This document shows positions 24,982-37,680 of a stretch of 64,000 nucleotides of DNA, in pieces (the stretch's first letter is position 1; each line of letters begins with the position of its first letter). Below the pieces are notes generated by a model, which saw nothing but the letters and a program-made list of their open reading frames with translations, had not been told where the DNA came from and did not search any database. The DNA lies in the NCBI GenBank assembly GCA_009363875.1, contig CM018693.1:74570986-74634985 (forward strand), in the 5' to 3' direction. The position numbers and the translations under genes were made by a program. This DNA is from Mikania micrantha (Eukaryota; Streptophyta; Magnoliopsida; Asterales; Asteraceae).

Positions 24982-27900
24982 TTAACTCATATTTATCATT
25001 CCCAATTTTGCCAAAAACTTAGAGAAAGTTGAGGAGTCTAAGGGCTTGGTAAATATGTCAGCTATTTGGTCACTTGTAGAGACATGTTCTGGAACAATTA
25101 GTCCTTTTTCAAAACAGCCTCTAATGAAGTGATGCCTTATTTCAATGTGTTTGGTTTTAGAATGACAGAAAGGATTCTTTATTATCTTTTTGGCAGCTTC
25201 GCTATCTATTAGGAGAGGTGTCTTTAGTTCAGTTATTCCAAAATCTAGGAGTTGGTATTGTAACCAAAGAATTTGGGCAGTGCAGTGGGCTGCTGCAATG
25301 TATTCAGCTTCAGCAGTTGAATTTGACACTGATGGTTGCTTCTTGCTTTGCCATGAGACTAAGCAACCTGCAAAGAACTGACAACCTCCTGAAGTAGACT
25401 TTCTAGTGAGCGAGCAGCCAGCATAATCACTATCTGAAAAGCCAATAAGCTTACAAATTTGATTAGCAGGATACCAGATACCTAGCACAGGAGTACCTTT
25501 AAGATATCTGAGTATCCTCTTCACAGATGAAAGATGAGATTGTTTGGGAGCAGATTGGTATCTTGCACAGACACATGTTGCATACATAATGTCTGGCCTT
25601 GATACAGTGAGATACATCAGAGAACCAATCATGCACCTGTAGAGAGTTTGATCTACAGGTTCACCATTGTCGTCTGGACGTATGCCAGGACTTGTTGCCA
25701 TGGGAGTAGAAATTATTTTGCAATCATTCATATCAAATTTATTTAGAAGATCTTTTACATATTTAGATTGATGAATGAAAGTCCCATTTGGGGTTTGTTT
25801 GACTTGAAGTCCTAAAATTGTTTTTAGTTCACTTAAAGCACTCATTTCAAACTTAGAAGACATTAATTGAGAGAATTGTTCACACATAGAAGGTTTTGTT
25901 GATCCAAAAATAATGTCATCAACATAAATTTGGACAAGCAGAAGTTCCTTATATACCCTTTTGATGAACAAAGTCTTATCAATGGTTCCCCGAGAAAATT
26001 TATTAGAAAGGAGAAACTGAGAAAGAGTATCATACCATGCTCTGGGTGCTTGTTTCAGACAATAAAGTGCCTTTTCTAGTCTGTACACCTAATCAGGATG
26101 ATGAACATCATCGAATCCTGGAGGTTGACACACATAGACTTCCTCTTTTATTGTCCCATACAGGAATGCACTTTTTATGTCCATTTGATATACCTTTATA
26201 TTATGGGAGATGGCAAATGCTAGGAAGAGTCTGATGGCTTCCAATCTTGCCACATGAGCAAAGGTTTCATCATAGTCAATACCTTCCTCTTGATAGTAGC
26301 CTTGTACCACTAATCTGGCCTTATTTTTTATTACAATGCCTCTATCATCTGTTTTGTTTTTGAACACCCATCTGGTTCCGATGGGATATTTTCCAGCTGG
26401 CAAAGGACATAGAGTCCAAACATTTTGCCTTTTGAACTGTAAGAGTTCGTCTTGCATAGCCTCTACCCAATTATTGTCTTTGAGAGCCTCCTGATATTTA
26501 GAAGGCTGAATTTGAGATAAGAAGGCAGCATGAAGGCAAAAGTTTGAAATCTGACTCCTAGTTTGAACTCCTTTACTTAAATCACCTAAGATTTGTTCTA
26601 GAGGATGATTTTTGTTGAAAGGAATAATGTCTAAACAATTATTTAAGGAGGCAGTTTCGGAAGTATGTGAGTTTTCAATGGGGCTCAGAGAGTTTTCTGG
26701 AGGAGAGACATGAGTATTTTCAGGAATGTCTACGGGTAGATTATCCAAGACAGGAGATGAAGGAGTAGATATTTGATTATCTTTGTTTTGAGAGTTTGTT
26801 TCTTGAGAATTTATTTGATAAGAAGGAAAGGAAGTAAAGAATTTAGAAGCAAAACATTCATCCAGAGAGGATAGATCTTCAGAGGTTTGACACGATTCTG
26901 AAGAAGGTGAAGAGGGGGAGATGGGAGGAATGAAGGATAAGCTTTCAAGATCATAGAGGTCATCAGGAGTAGAAGGGAAGGATGAGGTTGATGCTAGTTC
27001 ATTGAATTTAACATCAATGGATTCCTTAATGATTTTGGTCCTGAGATTGAAGGCTCGGTATGCCTTAGAGGTCTAAGAGTATCCAACAAAATATCCATAA
27101 TCAACTTTAGCAGCAAATTTGGACAAGGAGTATTTTGTGTTTAAGATAAAACACGGACATCCAAAGACTTTGAAGAAGGAAATGAGAGGCTTTATGTTAT
27201 ACAAGATTTCATAGGCAGTTTTGTTATGTCTTTTTACAATGTTAACTCTGTTTAAGACATAACAAGCGGTGTTTACTGCCTCAGCCCAGAATGATAAAGG
27301 TAATCCTGAGTCTGCAAGCATGGTTCTTGCAGCTTCAATTAGTGTCCTGTTCTTTCTTTCTACAACTCCATTCTGAGCAGGAGTTCTAGGAGCACTATAT
27401 TGGCTAAGGATTCCTTTAGAGATACAAAATTTATCAAGAACTTGATTTTTGAACTCTGTGCCATTGTCACTCCTTATCATTTTAACAAGGAGACTAAATT
27501 GTCTCTCAAGATTAGTGATAAGTGCAATTATTTTATCAGAAGTCTCGTCTTTGCTGAAAAGGAAGAAGGTCCTGCAAAATCTTGAGTAATCATCCACAAC
27601 AACTAAACAATATCTTTTTCTTGCCAAACTGGCTACCTTCACTGGACCAAACAGATCCATATGAAGCAGATTAAGACAGTTAGTTGTTTTGAATTCCTCA
27701 ATGGACTTATGTGAAGTTTTATGTTGCTTTCCCTTTAAGCAAAATTCACATTGACCTTCAAAGTGAAATTCTTTAGAAGGCAATCCTCTCACTAAAGAAA
27801 GGGTTGAAAGCTTATGAAGAGTTTGATGATTAAGGTGACTGAGTCTTCTGTTCCAAAGAGTAGTTTCAGAGGATGATGCTTTGGCTATCAAACATTTAGG

Positions 27901-28320
27901 AGAAGATATTTGAGAGTCAGTAGTCATATCTACAATATAGACATTTCCACTTCTTCTAGCCGTTAGCAGAGTGTGTTGACCAATCAAGACCTTTATTTTT
28001 GAATTTATTTCTGGAGAAAGAATTTTGCAACTTTTCAGCTAGTTGAGAAACACTCAAGAGATTAAACTTGAGATTCTCAACTAAGCTAACATCTTTAAAT
28101 TTCAAATTTCCACTTGAGACAGAACCAGACCCCACTATCCAACCTTTTGCATTGTTTTCGAAGGAAACAGATCCTCCATTCTTTGGAATGAAGTCATTTA
28201 GAATGGATCTGCATCCTGTCATGTGCCTAGATCCTCCACTATCCACATACAAGAGATGATTTTGGTTTGAAGAGAGTTTCTGCACATGAGGATCAAGTAC
28301 AATAGGTTAGACATGGGATA
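24982..28320 (-). pseudogene. copia B pol: protease, integrase, RT, RNase H
   Basis: In element order: aspartic protease with YVDSGGSRHMTG (about 28250); the pre-integrase zinc motif WNRRLSHLNHQTLHKL...CEFCLKGKQHKTS; integrase core with HMDLFGPVKV, VVDDYSRF and SDNGTEF; RT with MDIKSAFLYG and the catalytic YVDDIIFGSTK near 25910; RNase H with STAEAEYIAAA and KTKHIEIRHHFIR; end at IADIFTKPL...GMINMS. Lesions: a frameshift near 27965, a TAG after FVGYS at about 27073 and a TAG after VHHPD at about 26089. Elsewhere it stays in frame over long stretches, so it is young but inactive as it stands. Confidence 0.95.
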
Positions 28321-28332
28321 TTTTATTTTATT

Positions 28333-30993
28333 TTATTTGTTTGGTTTATTCTGTTGTGTATCATTCTTCAATTTCTGCATCATTAACAGCAGTTGTTGCT
28401 GATTTTGTTGGAGAAGATTGATTTGAGAATCCACGGAAGAAGTGTTAGCAACATTATGAGAGTAGGAAACTGGGTTCACCGTAGAGTAAGGAGGTGGTGT
28501 TCCCAAAATAGAAGTTCTCGAGTTTGCAGTCAAGGAAGAGGGTAAGATGAACGAGGAATGGGGGTTTAGTCCACCAGATTGTTTACTTGCTGTTCTTACT
28601 TTCTTCATCTTATTAGGGAGGTTCCCTTTTGATGAAGAGGCATGTTCAGCTTTCAACTTATTAGCCTTTAATCTAGCTTTCTCCAAAGGCGTTTTTGTTC
28701 TGCAGTTTTCAGTAGCATGGTTGTACTTAAAACATTTTAAGCAAGCTGGAGAGAGAGATGAATAATTTGGGATGAAAGGTCTGTTTACCTTCATCATGGG
28801 GTAAGGAGGAATAGGATAAGAAGGAGGAGATTGGATATCAACCATCGGTCCTTTTCCTTTAACAAGATTTGACTTGATGCTGGAAGAGAGACCCGATTTT
28901 GTGTTGAACTGAGTTCAAATGAGGTTTTTCTAATCTTGTCTGATTTGTATTAGTGGGGTATACAAACTTAGAAGAATAGTTTGGCTGATACACCAATGGA
29001 GGTGTGTCTATTATTGGAGGAATTTAATCAAGAAGAAAGGTTGGTGAGATAGGTTCAGGAGTGGTTTCATCCTTATTGTTATCGATTGGGGTGTAATCCT
29101 CTGGTTGAGCAGTGTGATTATACCCAATCCCAAATCTTGCTTTGCTGTGAACTTGCTTTTGTAAAAGCATTTTGAATCCTTTGCAAGACTCAACCCACTT
29201 TTCACAACTCATTTGAGTTTGAGATAATTCATCTTTACAAGCATAATATTTTTCTCTTTGTAGATCAAATGATGCTTGTAAGTTGATTTTCTCAGTTTTT
29301 ATAGCGGAGATCTCATTATCTTTTATTTTTATTAATTTTCCACTTCAGAATTTTTATTATCAAGGAGTTGTTCCAACTCATGATTTTACTTTTGAAGCAA
29401 CATATTGGCTTTATTTATTTTTGCAAAAGCCTCTATGCAAGCATTGGAACATAGTTTTTCTAAGGTAGAAGAAGATACCTGAGCATCAGAAATATCTGCT
29501 TTAGGTTGAACAGAAGAACATGAGTCTTCACCAACAGCCATGAGAGCAAATTCTGTTGGTTCAGAAGTGATGAGGGCATAGCCAACATCTTCAGGCAAGC
29601 TGCTCCAGTCTATGTACTCTTGAGAGAAAAGAGCCTGTTGACTAGATGGTGAAGACTGGACAGCATGGCCTGGTGCACTTATTTGTGAAGAAGGAGCTGC
29701 AACAACTTGAAGTGAAGCAGGAGTGAGTTGATACATGTTACCGTTTGCAGCTTGTACATATTGCACATTGGAGGAAGAAGAGTTTTGTGCAATGTGTGCT
29801 GATTCTTGAGGATTATTGGACCTTTTAAAAGAGGAGGAGGAATCGGTGGAAGAAAATGGTGTTGAAGAGGTGTGTGAAGGTATGTTTGGGAAGGTCACAT
29901 AAGAGGAAGGGTTAGAATTTGGAGCATTAGAACATTCCCTGGCAAAATGTCCAGTGCCATGACACCTATAGCATTGGACATTAGCCTTATTTAGACCGAT
30001 CCTGGTTTTTCCATGGATACCAGGAAATTTTCTTCCTGTCCTCTTGTAGAACTTGTTAGTTCTTATGCTCAAGAGAGCCAGTTGATGAAGAATGTCCATC
30101 TCTTCCAAGTCATCACTTGGAACTTGATGAAGATCGTCCATGATAAAACACAGATGGTCAGAAGGGAGAGAATGGTCATCATGCGAGGAAAATGAAGAGG
30201 TGATGCCAGTAGTTATGTCAATGTGTTCATCATAACCCTGATCATTTATCACAGAGTTATGACTAAGAAGAGCTGTGTTCCCTTGAACATACTCTTCAGT
30301 TGATTTACCAGATTTTACTAGTTTTCTTTTCTGGTCAATCTCTCGCTCAAAAGTGAGCAACTTACCATGAAGTTAGGTAAGTGAGAGTTTTCCAAAATCT
30401 GGTGAAGATCTCATGACTATAGAATAAGTTTCCCATTTTTCAGGAAGAGATCTTAAAAATCGATTAAGAACTGAGACAGGAGGGTACACTTGACCAGCTA
30501 ATTTTAGTTCACTTAAGAGAGAAGTGAACCTTTCAAATTGCTGAGTCAGTGACTCATTATTTAGTTGGCAGAAAGTCTCATATTGTTGAGCCAATATTTC
30601 CCTAGTGTTGGCTACAATGTCATCGGTACCACCGAATTGCTCTTTTAGAGCATCCCATAAGTCCTTAGCGGACTCATGGTGAAGAAGACCCGAATAAATT
30701 TCATTCGGAAGGGCCATAGCCAGCTGACCATGTGCCTTGGCATTAAGCTCCAATTTCTGAAAGTCTTCTTCAGTGTAGTTCCGGGGATCCTTAGGGACAT
30801 CATCTCCAGTCTCCGTGTCCAGGACCATTGGTTTATGAGGTCCAAACATGACAGACTTCCAACATCCTGTATGATTATTTGACAGAAAATGTAACATCCA
30901 TCTCTGCCAAATATTGTATTGATGCCTAACCAAAATTGGTGGCTTTGTGGCAGAACCGGTGTTATGGGGATCTAAGGTGAATTTTTCTGCCAT
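28333..30993 (-). pseudogene. copia B gag with two separated zinc knuckles
   Basis: The ATG at 30993 opens MAEKFTLDPHN. The capsid part (retrotran gag type) includes WQRWMLHFL, DLWDALKEQFGG and LRSLPEKWETY. One in-frame TAA (about 30373) interrupts it, and the same frame then runs to 29386. It carries zinc knuckle CYRCHGTGHFAREC and a serine/glutamine-rich stretch. After another stop and frame change a long helical, lysine/glutamate-rich linker follows (29350-29000). A second knuckle, CLKCFKYNHATENC, lies at about 28740 just before the gag end at 28333. Spacing between knuckles is about 400 codons or more. It packages the element RNA; broken by at least two stops and a frame change. Confidence 0.9.
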
Positions 30994-31194
30994 GTGTTCA
31001 AACAGTTATGAGTAAATCAACAAGTAATGAGTACTTAAGGTAGTTTGGTTGATTGATTCTTGAACACTTTAGAGTTTCAAAAATCAATCTTCAGCATATT
31101 ATGAAAAGTAGATGAACACAGAAAACTAAACACAATATATCAAAGTGAGCTTTGAGTTTTAGACTTGATGGTTAAACCAAGACTAATGAACATA

Positions 31195-31206
31195 GCTCTG
31201 ATACCA
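31195..31206 (-). other. primer binding site of copia B (tRNA-Met)
   Basis: Minus strand TGGTATCAGAGC lies two bases after the 5' LTR end. This is the usual complement of the initiator methionine tRNA 3' end in plant LTR elements. The stretch 30994-31194 between it and gag is the untranslated leader. Confidence 0.95.
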
Positions 31207-31208
31207 AT

Positions 31209-32083
31209 TGTAGAAAATCAGTGACCTAAGGAGAGGCTGATTCAAGCAGGAACAAGAGCTTTTGATACTGAGTCAAAGCCTTTGGTATTAGCTCCCTCTA
31301 GGGTTTTGCACTTAAGTTATTTTTAGTGTTTAGTTTTCTTGTTTTAAAGAAAAGAGAGAACATAAAATAGTAAGGCAACACAAAGAAAATTCAGAAAAGT
31401 GTTATATCTTATACAGTTGATGTTGGGGTATAAATAGCCCCGACATTTAATGTTTCAGGACAAATACAAGAAGAAGACAAACAGATAAGACTGATGACAC
31501 TATTACAGACACACTAGCATTAGAATTGTACAAGTAAAAAGTCAACTTAGGATCTTCAAGGATCTTGAAGTCTTCCGAGGTTCAGAAATTTGTACTGATG
31601 CTAAGGAGTTATTCTTTCGGAAGTTCTTCATAGGAAGCTGATTAAAGGAATCAGCTACCCTATCGGAAGCTGAAGAAGGAAACATTTATTCTTTCATCGG
31701 AAGCTGATGTAAATACATAAGTCTTCTGAAGTAATGTTTTTCTTCCAAAGCAGATGTCTTCGGAAGTCTTCCGAAGTAATTGTCTTTTATTCTTTTATTC
31801 TTCGGAAGCAATTATTCTCTTCCGATAGTGTCTTCTGACTTTTATTCTTCGGAAGCAATTATTCTCTTCCGATAGTGTCTTCTGAAGTTTGTCTTTGGAT
31901 ACAGTCTTCTGAAGCATCTTCTGAAGTTTTGTCTTCAGAAGCAATTGTTCTCTTGTTTAGAATCTTCCGAAGAGTCTTTTAAAGCTTTATTCTTCATGTC
32001 TTCTGAAGTTAGTGTCCTGCAACATTTATTCAAATTGATTATTTGAAAGGTGGTTTTGCTTCGTCAGTCCTTATTTTCCAACA
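31209..32083 (-). mobile_element. 5' LTR of copia B (875 bp)
   Basis: This copy matches 21965-22800 with few substitutions, plus a stretch of about 38 bases rich in CTTCTGAAG words. High LTR similarity suggests recent insertion relative to X and A. The CTTCGGAAG-type palindromes are at 31570-31970. Confidence 0.95.
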
Positions 32084-33970
32084 CTTCTCTTGTGAGCCTC
32101 GTCCATCACTACGTCTCTCAATCCCCCGTAGTGTGGTATCCAAATCCGATCCATAAGATAGTAAGCTCCATCAGTCTTTACCTCCAACTGTTTATCCATG
32201 CCTCGCAAGGATTCGTGAGTGAGGTTTTCGGTTTTTAGAGCTTCTTGTTGTGCGGTTCGGATCTGATTTGGTAGTTCCGAGTGGATGGTGAGTTGTAGTG
32301 CACGGACGGGCTTGGTTGTTTCTTTTCGACTCAACGCGTCGGCTACTACATTGGCCTTTCCAGGGTGATACTTGATAGCACAGTCATAATCGCCTATCAG
32401 TTCGACCCATCTGCGTTGTCTCATGGTTAGCTCTTTCTGGTCGAAGATGTGTTGTAGGCTTTTATGGTCCGTGAATATCGTGCACTTGGTGCTGTACAGA
32501 TAGTGTCGCCAGATTTTAAGCGCGAACTCCATGGCTCCTAACTCCATGTCATGAGTCGTGTAGTTCTTCTCATGCACCTTCAATTGTCGGGACGCATAAG
32601 CTATACTTTCTCGCGTTGCATTAGCAAACAACCGAGTCCTTGTTTCGATGTGTCACAATAGACAACAAAATCTTCACATCCCTCCGGTAGGGATAGGATC
32701 GGTGCACTGCATAATTTCTGCTTCAGAAGGTTGAAAGCAGACTCTTGTTTTTCTCCCCATTCGAATTTCTTATCTTTATGTGTAAGAGATGTTAATGATT
32801 GTGCGATCTTCGAGAATCCCTCGATAAACCGCGTGTAGTACCCAGCCAATCCTAGGAATTGTCGCACCACAGTTAGGGTCTTAGGTGCTTCCCATTTCTT
32901 AATGACCTCGATCTTGGCTGGGTCTACATGTATCCCTTTCTCGTTTACTATGTGTCCAAGAAACTGGACTTCGCGAATCCAAAAATCGCATTTGGAAAAT
33001 TTCGCGTACAATTTCTCCGTCTTTAGCAGTTCCAAAACGAGTCTCTGGTGTTCTACATGTTCTTCCCGAGTCTTGGAGTAGATCAGGATGTCATCTATGA
33101 ATACAATTACGAACTTGTCGAGATACGGCTTGCACACACAATTCATGAGATCCATGAATACGACTGGTGCGTTGGTCAGTCCGAATGGCATGACCAAGAA
33201 TTCGTAATGTCCGTACCGTGTCTTGAAGGCAGTCTTCGATATGTCTTCCTCTTGTATCCTGAGTTGATGGTAACCGGATCTTAAATCGATCTTTGAATAG
33301 TAGCTTGACCCTTGTAGTTGTTCAAACAGATCGTCTGTTCGCTGTAGAGGGTATCGATTCTTGATTGTCACCTTGTTCAGCTCTCGGTAGTCTATGCACA
33401 TACGGAACGATCCGTCCTTCTTCTTCAAAAATAAGACTGTCGCTCCCCAAGGTGAGAAGCCCGGTCGGATAAATCCTCTATCTAACAACTCTCGCAGTTG
33501 ATTAGATAGTTCTTGCATTTCGGTAGGGGCCAATCGATATGGGGCCTTAGCTATCGGCGCGGCTCTCGGTGTTAGATCTATCTGAAATTCCACTTGTCGC
33601 TTCAGTGGTAGTCCAGGTAGATTGTCAGGAAAGACTTCTGGAAAATCGCAGACGACAACGATGTTTTCGATTTGTCTTTCCTTCTTAGGTTGTTTGATGA
33701 CAAGGGCTAAGACGGATGTGTACCCTTTCTGTAGGCACTTGCTTGCTTTCATGCAAGACATGATATTTAACGGTATTCCACGCCGTTCTCCTTGAATCAA
33801 GATTTGCCCTCCACTTGGGAACGTAACTCGGACAATCTTCTCTTTGCTCATAATCTCGGCATGGTTAGCAGATAACCAATCCATTCTAACCATCACATCG
33901 AAGCTCCCGAGAGTTACAGGAATTAGGTCGATCTCCAGCCGTGATCCGTTAGCATTAAGACCCATCTCTT
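32084..33970 (-). pseudogene. RT and RNase H of A pol (5' part)
   Basis: The frame 33965-32601 reads the end of the protease domain (LGSFDVMVRMDWLSANHAEI), then RT: PYRLAPTEMQELSNQL, FSPWGATVLFLKKKDGSFRMCIDYRELN, MPFGLTNAPVVF and the catalytic FIDDILIYSK near 33090. RNase H follows (VVYCDTSKQGLGC). A one-base loss near 32620, within QREKV/IAYASR, shifts to the frame 32631-32084, which carries the rest (FTDHKSLQHIFDQKEL, YHPGKANVVADALSR) and the integrase start up to EAHKR. There copia B interrupts it; the remainder is at 21964-20698. Confidence 0.92.
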
Positions 33971-34009
33971 GAGGATGTGTTGCGTCTCGATCAGCTTGCC
34001 GTCTGCTAA

Positions 34010-35385
34010 CTATACGGTATACTTATAGTCTAGTGGTGTTGGGGTCATATTAAGCAGCTTACTAAATATGCTAGAGATAAAACTCCTATCGGTATCGATA
34101 TCAAATAATATGCAAGCATATACATTATTTAAAAGAAACGTACTGGTAACGATGTTGGGGTCATCCTTAGCTTCACCCGATCCGATCACGAATGCCCTGC
34201 CCCTTGCCCGATTGCCTCCAGCGTTCTTGTTTTGCGGGCAGTCTCGGTGCATATGCCCTGGCTTTTCGAAGGTGAAACATCCCCTCAGAGTATCATTCTT
34301 GATTGTGTTGGGGTTCTGGTTTGATCGGCATTCTTTGGTTATATGCCCATTTCTCCCACAGTTGGTGCACTTGACCCTTTTACACGGGCCGAAGTGATGA
34401 TAATTACAGTTGTTGCATTTGGGGCTGTTGCCCCGATATCCCCCTTTCCCTTGGGTGTCAGATTGGGTGGCTGTGAACACCTTTGCTGGTGCTGGGCGGT
34501 GTTGGGTTGGCTGCTGAGGAGAGAAGGTGCGGTTGTTGCTGGGCTCCCACTTTCGCTTGGGTTCCTGGGGCTTTAAGTGCTCACCCCTCTTTGGCAGTTA
34601 GCCCTGGGCTATTACTTGGTAGGTCTGTTTATGTGCCAAGCGGATAGTTGGCTGGATGAGTGTGGGATCAGAAGCAGTAACCATGCTCTGTATATGTTCG
34701 GGCAGTCCGCTGATGAACTGCTCGATCTTTTTGTATTCCGACGTCATCATTGCTGGACACAGCTTGCACAACTCATGAAATTGAGTGTAGTACTGCTCGA
34801 TTTCATATCCCACCATTTTGTGCACCCAGAACTCTTCCTCCAGCTTCTTAATCTGGTTTCGACGACAGTACTCCTCGTGAAGCATCTTGGTGAACTCCTC
34901 CCAGGATATAGAGTTTGCAGCTTCCAGTCGTAGGGTTTGAACATAAGATTTCCACCGTGTGAGGGCACGTCCCTCAAATGTCCCGGTGGCATACTTCACT
35001 CGATTCTCCCCCGCACAGTCGGACATGGAGAACACTGATTTCACTTTCTCTATCCATCGAAGTAGTCCTACTTCTCCTTCGGTACCCTTGAAGTTGTGAG
35101 GGTGACAACTCAGAAATGCTTTGAATGAAAATCCCTTGGTCGTGCTCCCATGGGATCCTGTTCATCTGGGTTCAATGTTATATGTTAGTGATCGCGTTGT
35201 CTACACTAAGCTAGTCGTATTCAAGTTAGGTTAGTACCGTGGTTTTTCCCACTTGTTTTGCTATGTCGTCGGTTTGCTTCGTATTCCGCGATAGCCTTGT
35301 TGACTCTTCGGTCGACCATCATTTTGAGGGTTGCCGAACCAATTGGTTTCTTGTGTGGCCGGGTATGTGTTCCTTTTCCTGCCAT
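34010..35385 (-). pseudogene. gag and protease of A
   Basis: The ATG at 35385 starts MAGKGTHTRPHKK, with a basic N-terminus. The capsid part lies in 35165-34598 (LTRWKSYVQTLRLEA, FTKMLHEEYCRR, FISGLPEHIQSMV). The nucleocapsid frame 34480-34010 has knuckle CTNCGRNGHITKEC and a second one in which a cysteine is lost (CFTFEKPGHMHRDC). The protease motif expected as DTGA reads DIDTDRSF, so the catalytic D-T/S-G triad is gone. Frame changes occur near 35100, 34570 and 33965, plus a TAG right after YKYTV. Confidence 0.9.
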
Positions 35386-35748
35386 ATTTAGTTTCTATAC
35401 GAAACGGATAACGTGTTAGCTTGTCAGTAGCGTTAGATGGTTGAGTCAAAGTACAACATAAATAAAAGAGCATATATGATAAAACTAACATATCATTTCA
35501 TTCATAATAGCTTTGAGTACAATGATTTTCAAAAAGAAATGCTACTATCATAGTTCATATAAGCACATCTCGCTCATCTAGGAGTACAGAAAAGTAAAGT
35601 GAACTGAAAATAAAATAACCAAAGTAGTCTGAAAGAATGATGGAGTATGAGTCTCCACTGTTTGCGGACCGTCATCCTGGTCCTCCTCAGGATCCTCATC
35701 AAAATCCCCCTCTTCGAGGTCCTCTGCCTCAAATTGAGGCTCCTCCTC
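35386..35748 (-). other. A leader between upstream ORF and gag
   Basis: About 360 bases of AT-rich to mixed sequence with no open frame of note. It is part of the untranslated region between the coiled-coil ORF and gag. Confidence 0.6.
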
Positions 35749-36350
35749 CTACTCAGGCTCTATGATAAAATGTCCCGCCCATGCATTTAGCAAGGAATCA
35801 CTAGCCTGGATCATCGCGTCGTTTTCCTCATTAGCGACCTCCGTTGCAGCCAATCGTCCATCGTGCTCCTGAATAACCGCGACGACTTCCTCCTGTCGTC
35901 CTTCTAATTGCGCCGTCCTGATCCGGATGTCAGCAATCTGATCCTGCAGGAAACCCACCTGCCCTTGGAGGCGTTGGTTCTTCTCACGAAGAACCCTAAT
36001 CTCCTCGACCAACTCGTGGTTCCTCCACGCCTCGCGTTCCGATCGGGGGACATGGCCTGCAAAGGCCCGCTCCAGTGGCACTCCCAATGCTGGCAGACGG
36101 TGATCGCTCGTTGTATGACCAGGTAGTCGGGGTGGAGGTACTCGCTCCCCTACTATCCAGTCCCTAATCATCATAGGGTACCAACCCCATGACCTAGCAA
36201 TCCTATTCTGTTGCACTCTCTCTGACTCCTCGGCATAAACTTGAGACACTATGTCCCGTATCCTCTGACGGTCCTCATCCGTCAGCTCGTACTCGACGGG
36301 GCGTTTCCCTGGGTTCCTTCCTTTGTGTCCTTGTTGTCCATTCCTGCATT
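35749..36350 (-). CDS. upstream coiled-coil ORF between primer site and gag of A
   Basis: An open frame of roughly 200 codons lies between the tRNA primer site and the gag ATG. It lacks an early in-frame ATG; the first are in YPMMIRDW near 36170. An ATG at 36336 in another frame (MDNKDTKEG) could be the ancestral start, with a later frameshift. The protein is charged, with a heptad-like C-terminal half (VEEIRVLREKNQRLQGQVGFL, then QDQIADIRIRTAQLEGRQEE) that should form a coiled coil. I do not recognise a family. It may be an accessory protein or an N-terminal gag domain split from the main frame. Confidence 0.5.
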
Positions 36351-36478
36351 CTTGGTTAAATAAGTAACGATATACAATAACAGATAATATTATTGTGCCA
36401 AGTTTAGTGTAGTGTCTATTGTAGAGCAATGGCTATAGTCTAAGTTTACTATGTGCAAACCTAGTTCCCTATAACCAG

Positions 36479-36491
36479 GGCTCTGATACCA
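36479..36491 (-). other. primer binding site of A (tRNA-Met)
   Basis: Minus strand TGGTATCAGAGCC, a perfect match to the common initiator-Met primer site, lies three bases after the 5' LTR end at 36495. Confidence 0.95.
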
Positions 36492-37638
36492 GTCTGTCAC
36501 ACCCCCAAATTCCTACGTGCGGAGTCAGACCGCGCGGGTGTGACGTGTCCAGGAATCATAGCTCTTGGTCATATAGAACGACTCTATATGAGTTACACAA
36601 CCATACAATTTTGTACATACAACAAGTTCTAAGAATACGCAGCGGAATAATATAATGTTAAGCAGCGGAAATATAAACTGCCACAGACACTGCGTGTTTG
36701 TAAATTGTTTTAGATCACACAAATCAAGTACAAGCCTAGGACTAGAGTCTATATGCATGAGACTCTTTAGCGCGTCCCCATGTGCATCCTAGTTTGTGAT
36801 CCATCAATTACTTGAGAATACATGTGAAAATGGGTCAACTATAAAGTTGGTGAGTTCACAGGTTTAGACATTAATAAAATAGTAAGACAGACATATACTG
36901 GGTATGTTAAGTTGTTTGTTGGATATACGATCCGTGAGTGTGTCAGTTCATCTTACCGAAACTCGACTGTTTCCTTTGCCTCCCCGGGTTATCGCTGAAC
37001 CCAGCGTCAAAATCGATATTACGCTCGTTATGACCTCCAGTCAAAGTTGTTGCCGAGCGGGGCTAGTCAAACCTAGTAGTACTACATAATAACGACTCGT
37101 TTGTTACACAACTAACGGTAAGAATACGTGAGAACTTGTTGCGATAATAGTTACACTTAAAAATAGTTTTACAACATACCAGTCATATATCTAAAACAGT
37201 GCATAGTATTCTCACCCCAATAGTTTAACAAAATAGTTGAAAGTAAAAGCGGGGCTATAAACTCACATGAGTTTAGTAGTGCGTTCGATATGAGAATGGA
37301 GTAGTGCGCCTGCTAGCGGTTACCTATATCACATAGGTGTCATAAGATTGTATTCACATTCATGTGGGTCTCACAGGACCGTTCTCGTGTCCAAACAACT
37401 CTAACTTGTTATGTGGGTGGCGTTGACCGTGTTTGACCTGACGACCCGTTGGTACGTGATTAGTTCAAGTGTTCGTGAAACGTGCGATTTAGTGTCGTGT
37501 GATGTGTGTGAGCACCAAAATCGCATCCGTGTGATAACTTACTATTTATAGTAAGTTTCTATTTTAGGAAAGTTTTCATATTAAGCAATCCATACAAGAA
37601 ATCACTTTCTGTTTATTCTAATATGCATTGTTAACCTA

Positions 37639-37680
37639 CTAGTTGAAAACCCGCGCGATGCGGCGGCTACAACGACAATA
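37639..37680 (-). other. Helitron 3' terminus and hairpin
   Basis: In minus-strand sense GCCGCCGCATCGCGCGGG is followed by TTTTCAACTAG. The CCGC and GCGG arms can pair. The final CTAG is the canonical CTRR end. Confidence 0.9.

Larger units (their letters stand above)
21965..32083 (-). mobile_element. complete copia element B, 10.1 kb
   Basis: Two LTRs (21965-22800 and 31209-32083), a tRNA-Met primer site, a polypurine tract, gag and pol in copia order (protease, integrase, RT, RNase H) on the minus strand. Flanks are CTACT (21960-21964) and CTTCT (32084-32088), a target duplication with one mismatch. The insertion splits the A pol frame just after the EAHK motif of the integrase start. A 2.2-kb region lies between pol and the 3' LTR. 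Confidence 0.95.

Noticed and set aside
33048..33284. + strand open frames across gypsy and copia pol
   Set aside because: They are shadows of the minus-strand RT, integrase and gag frames.
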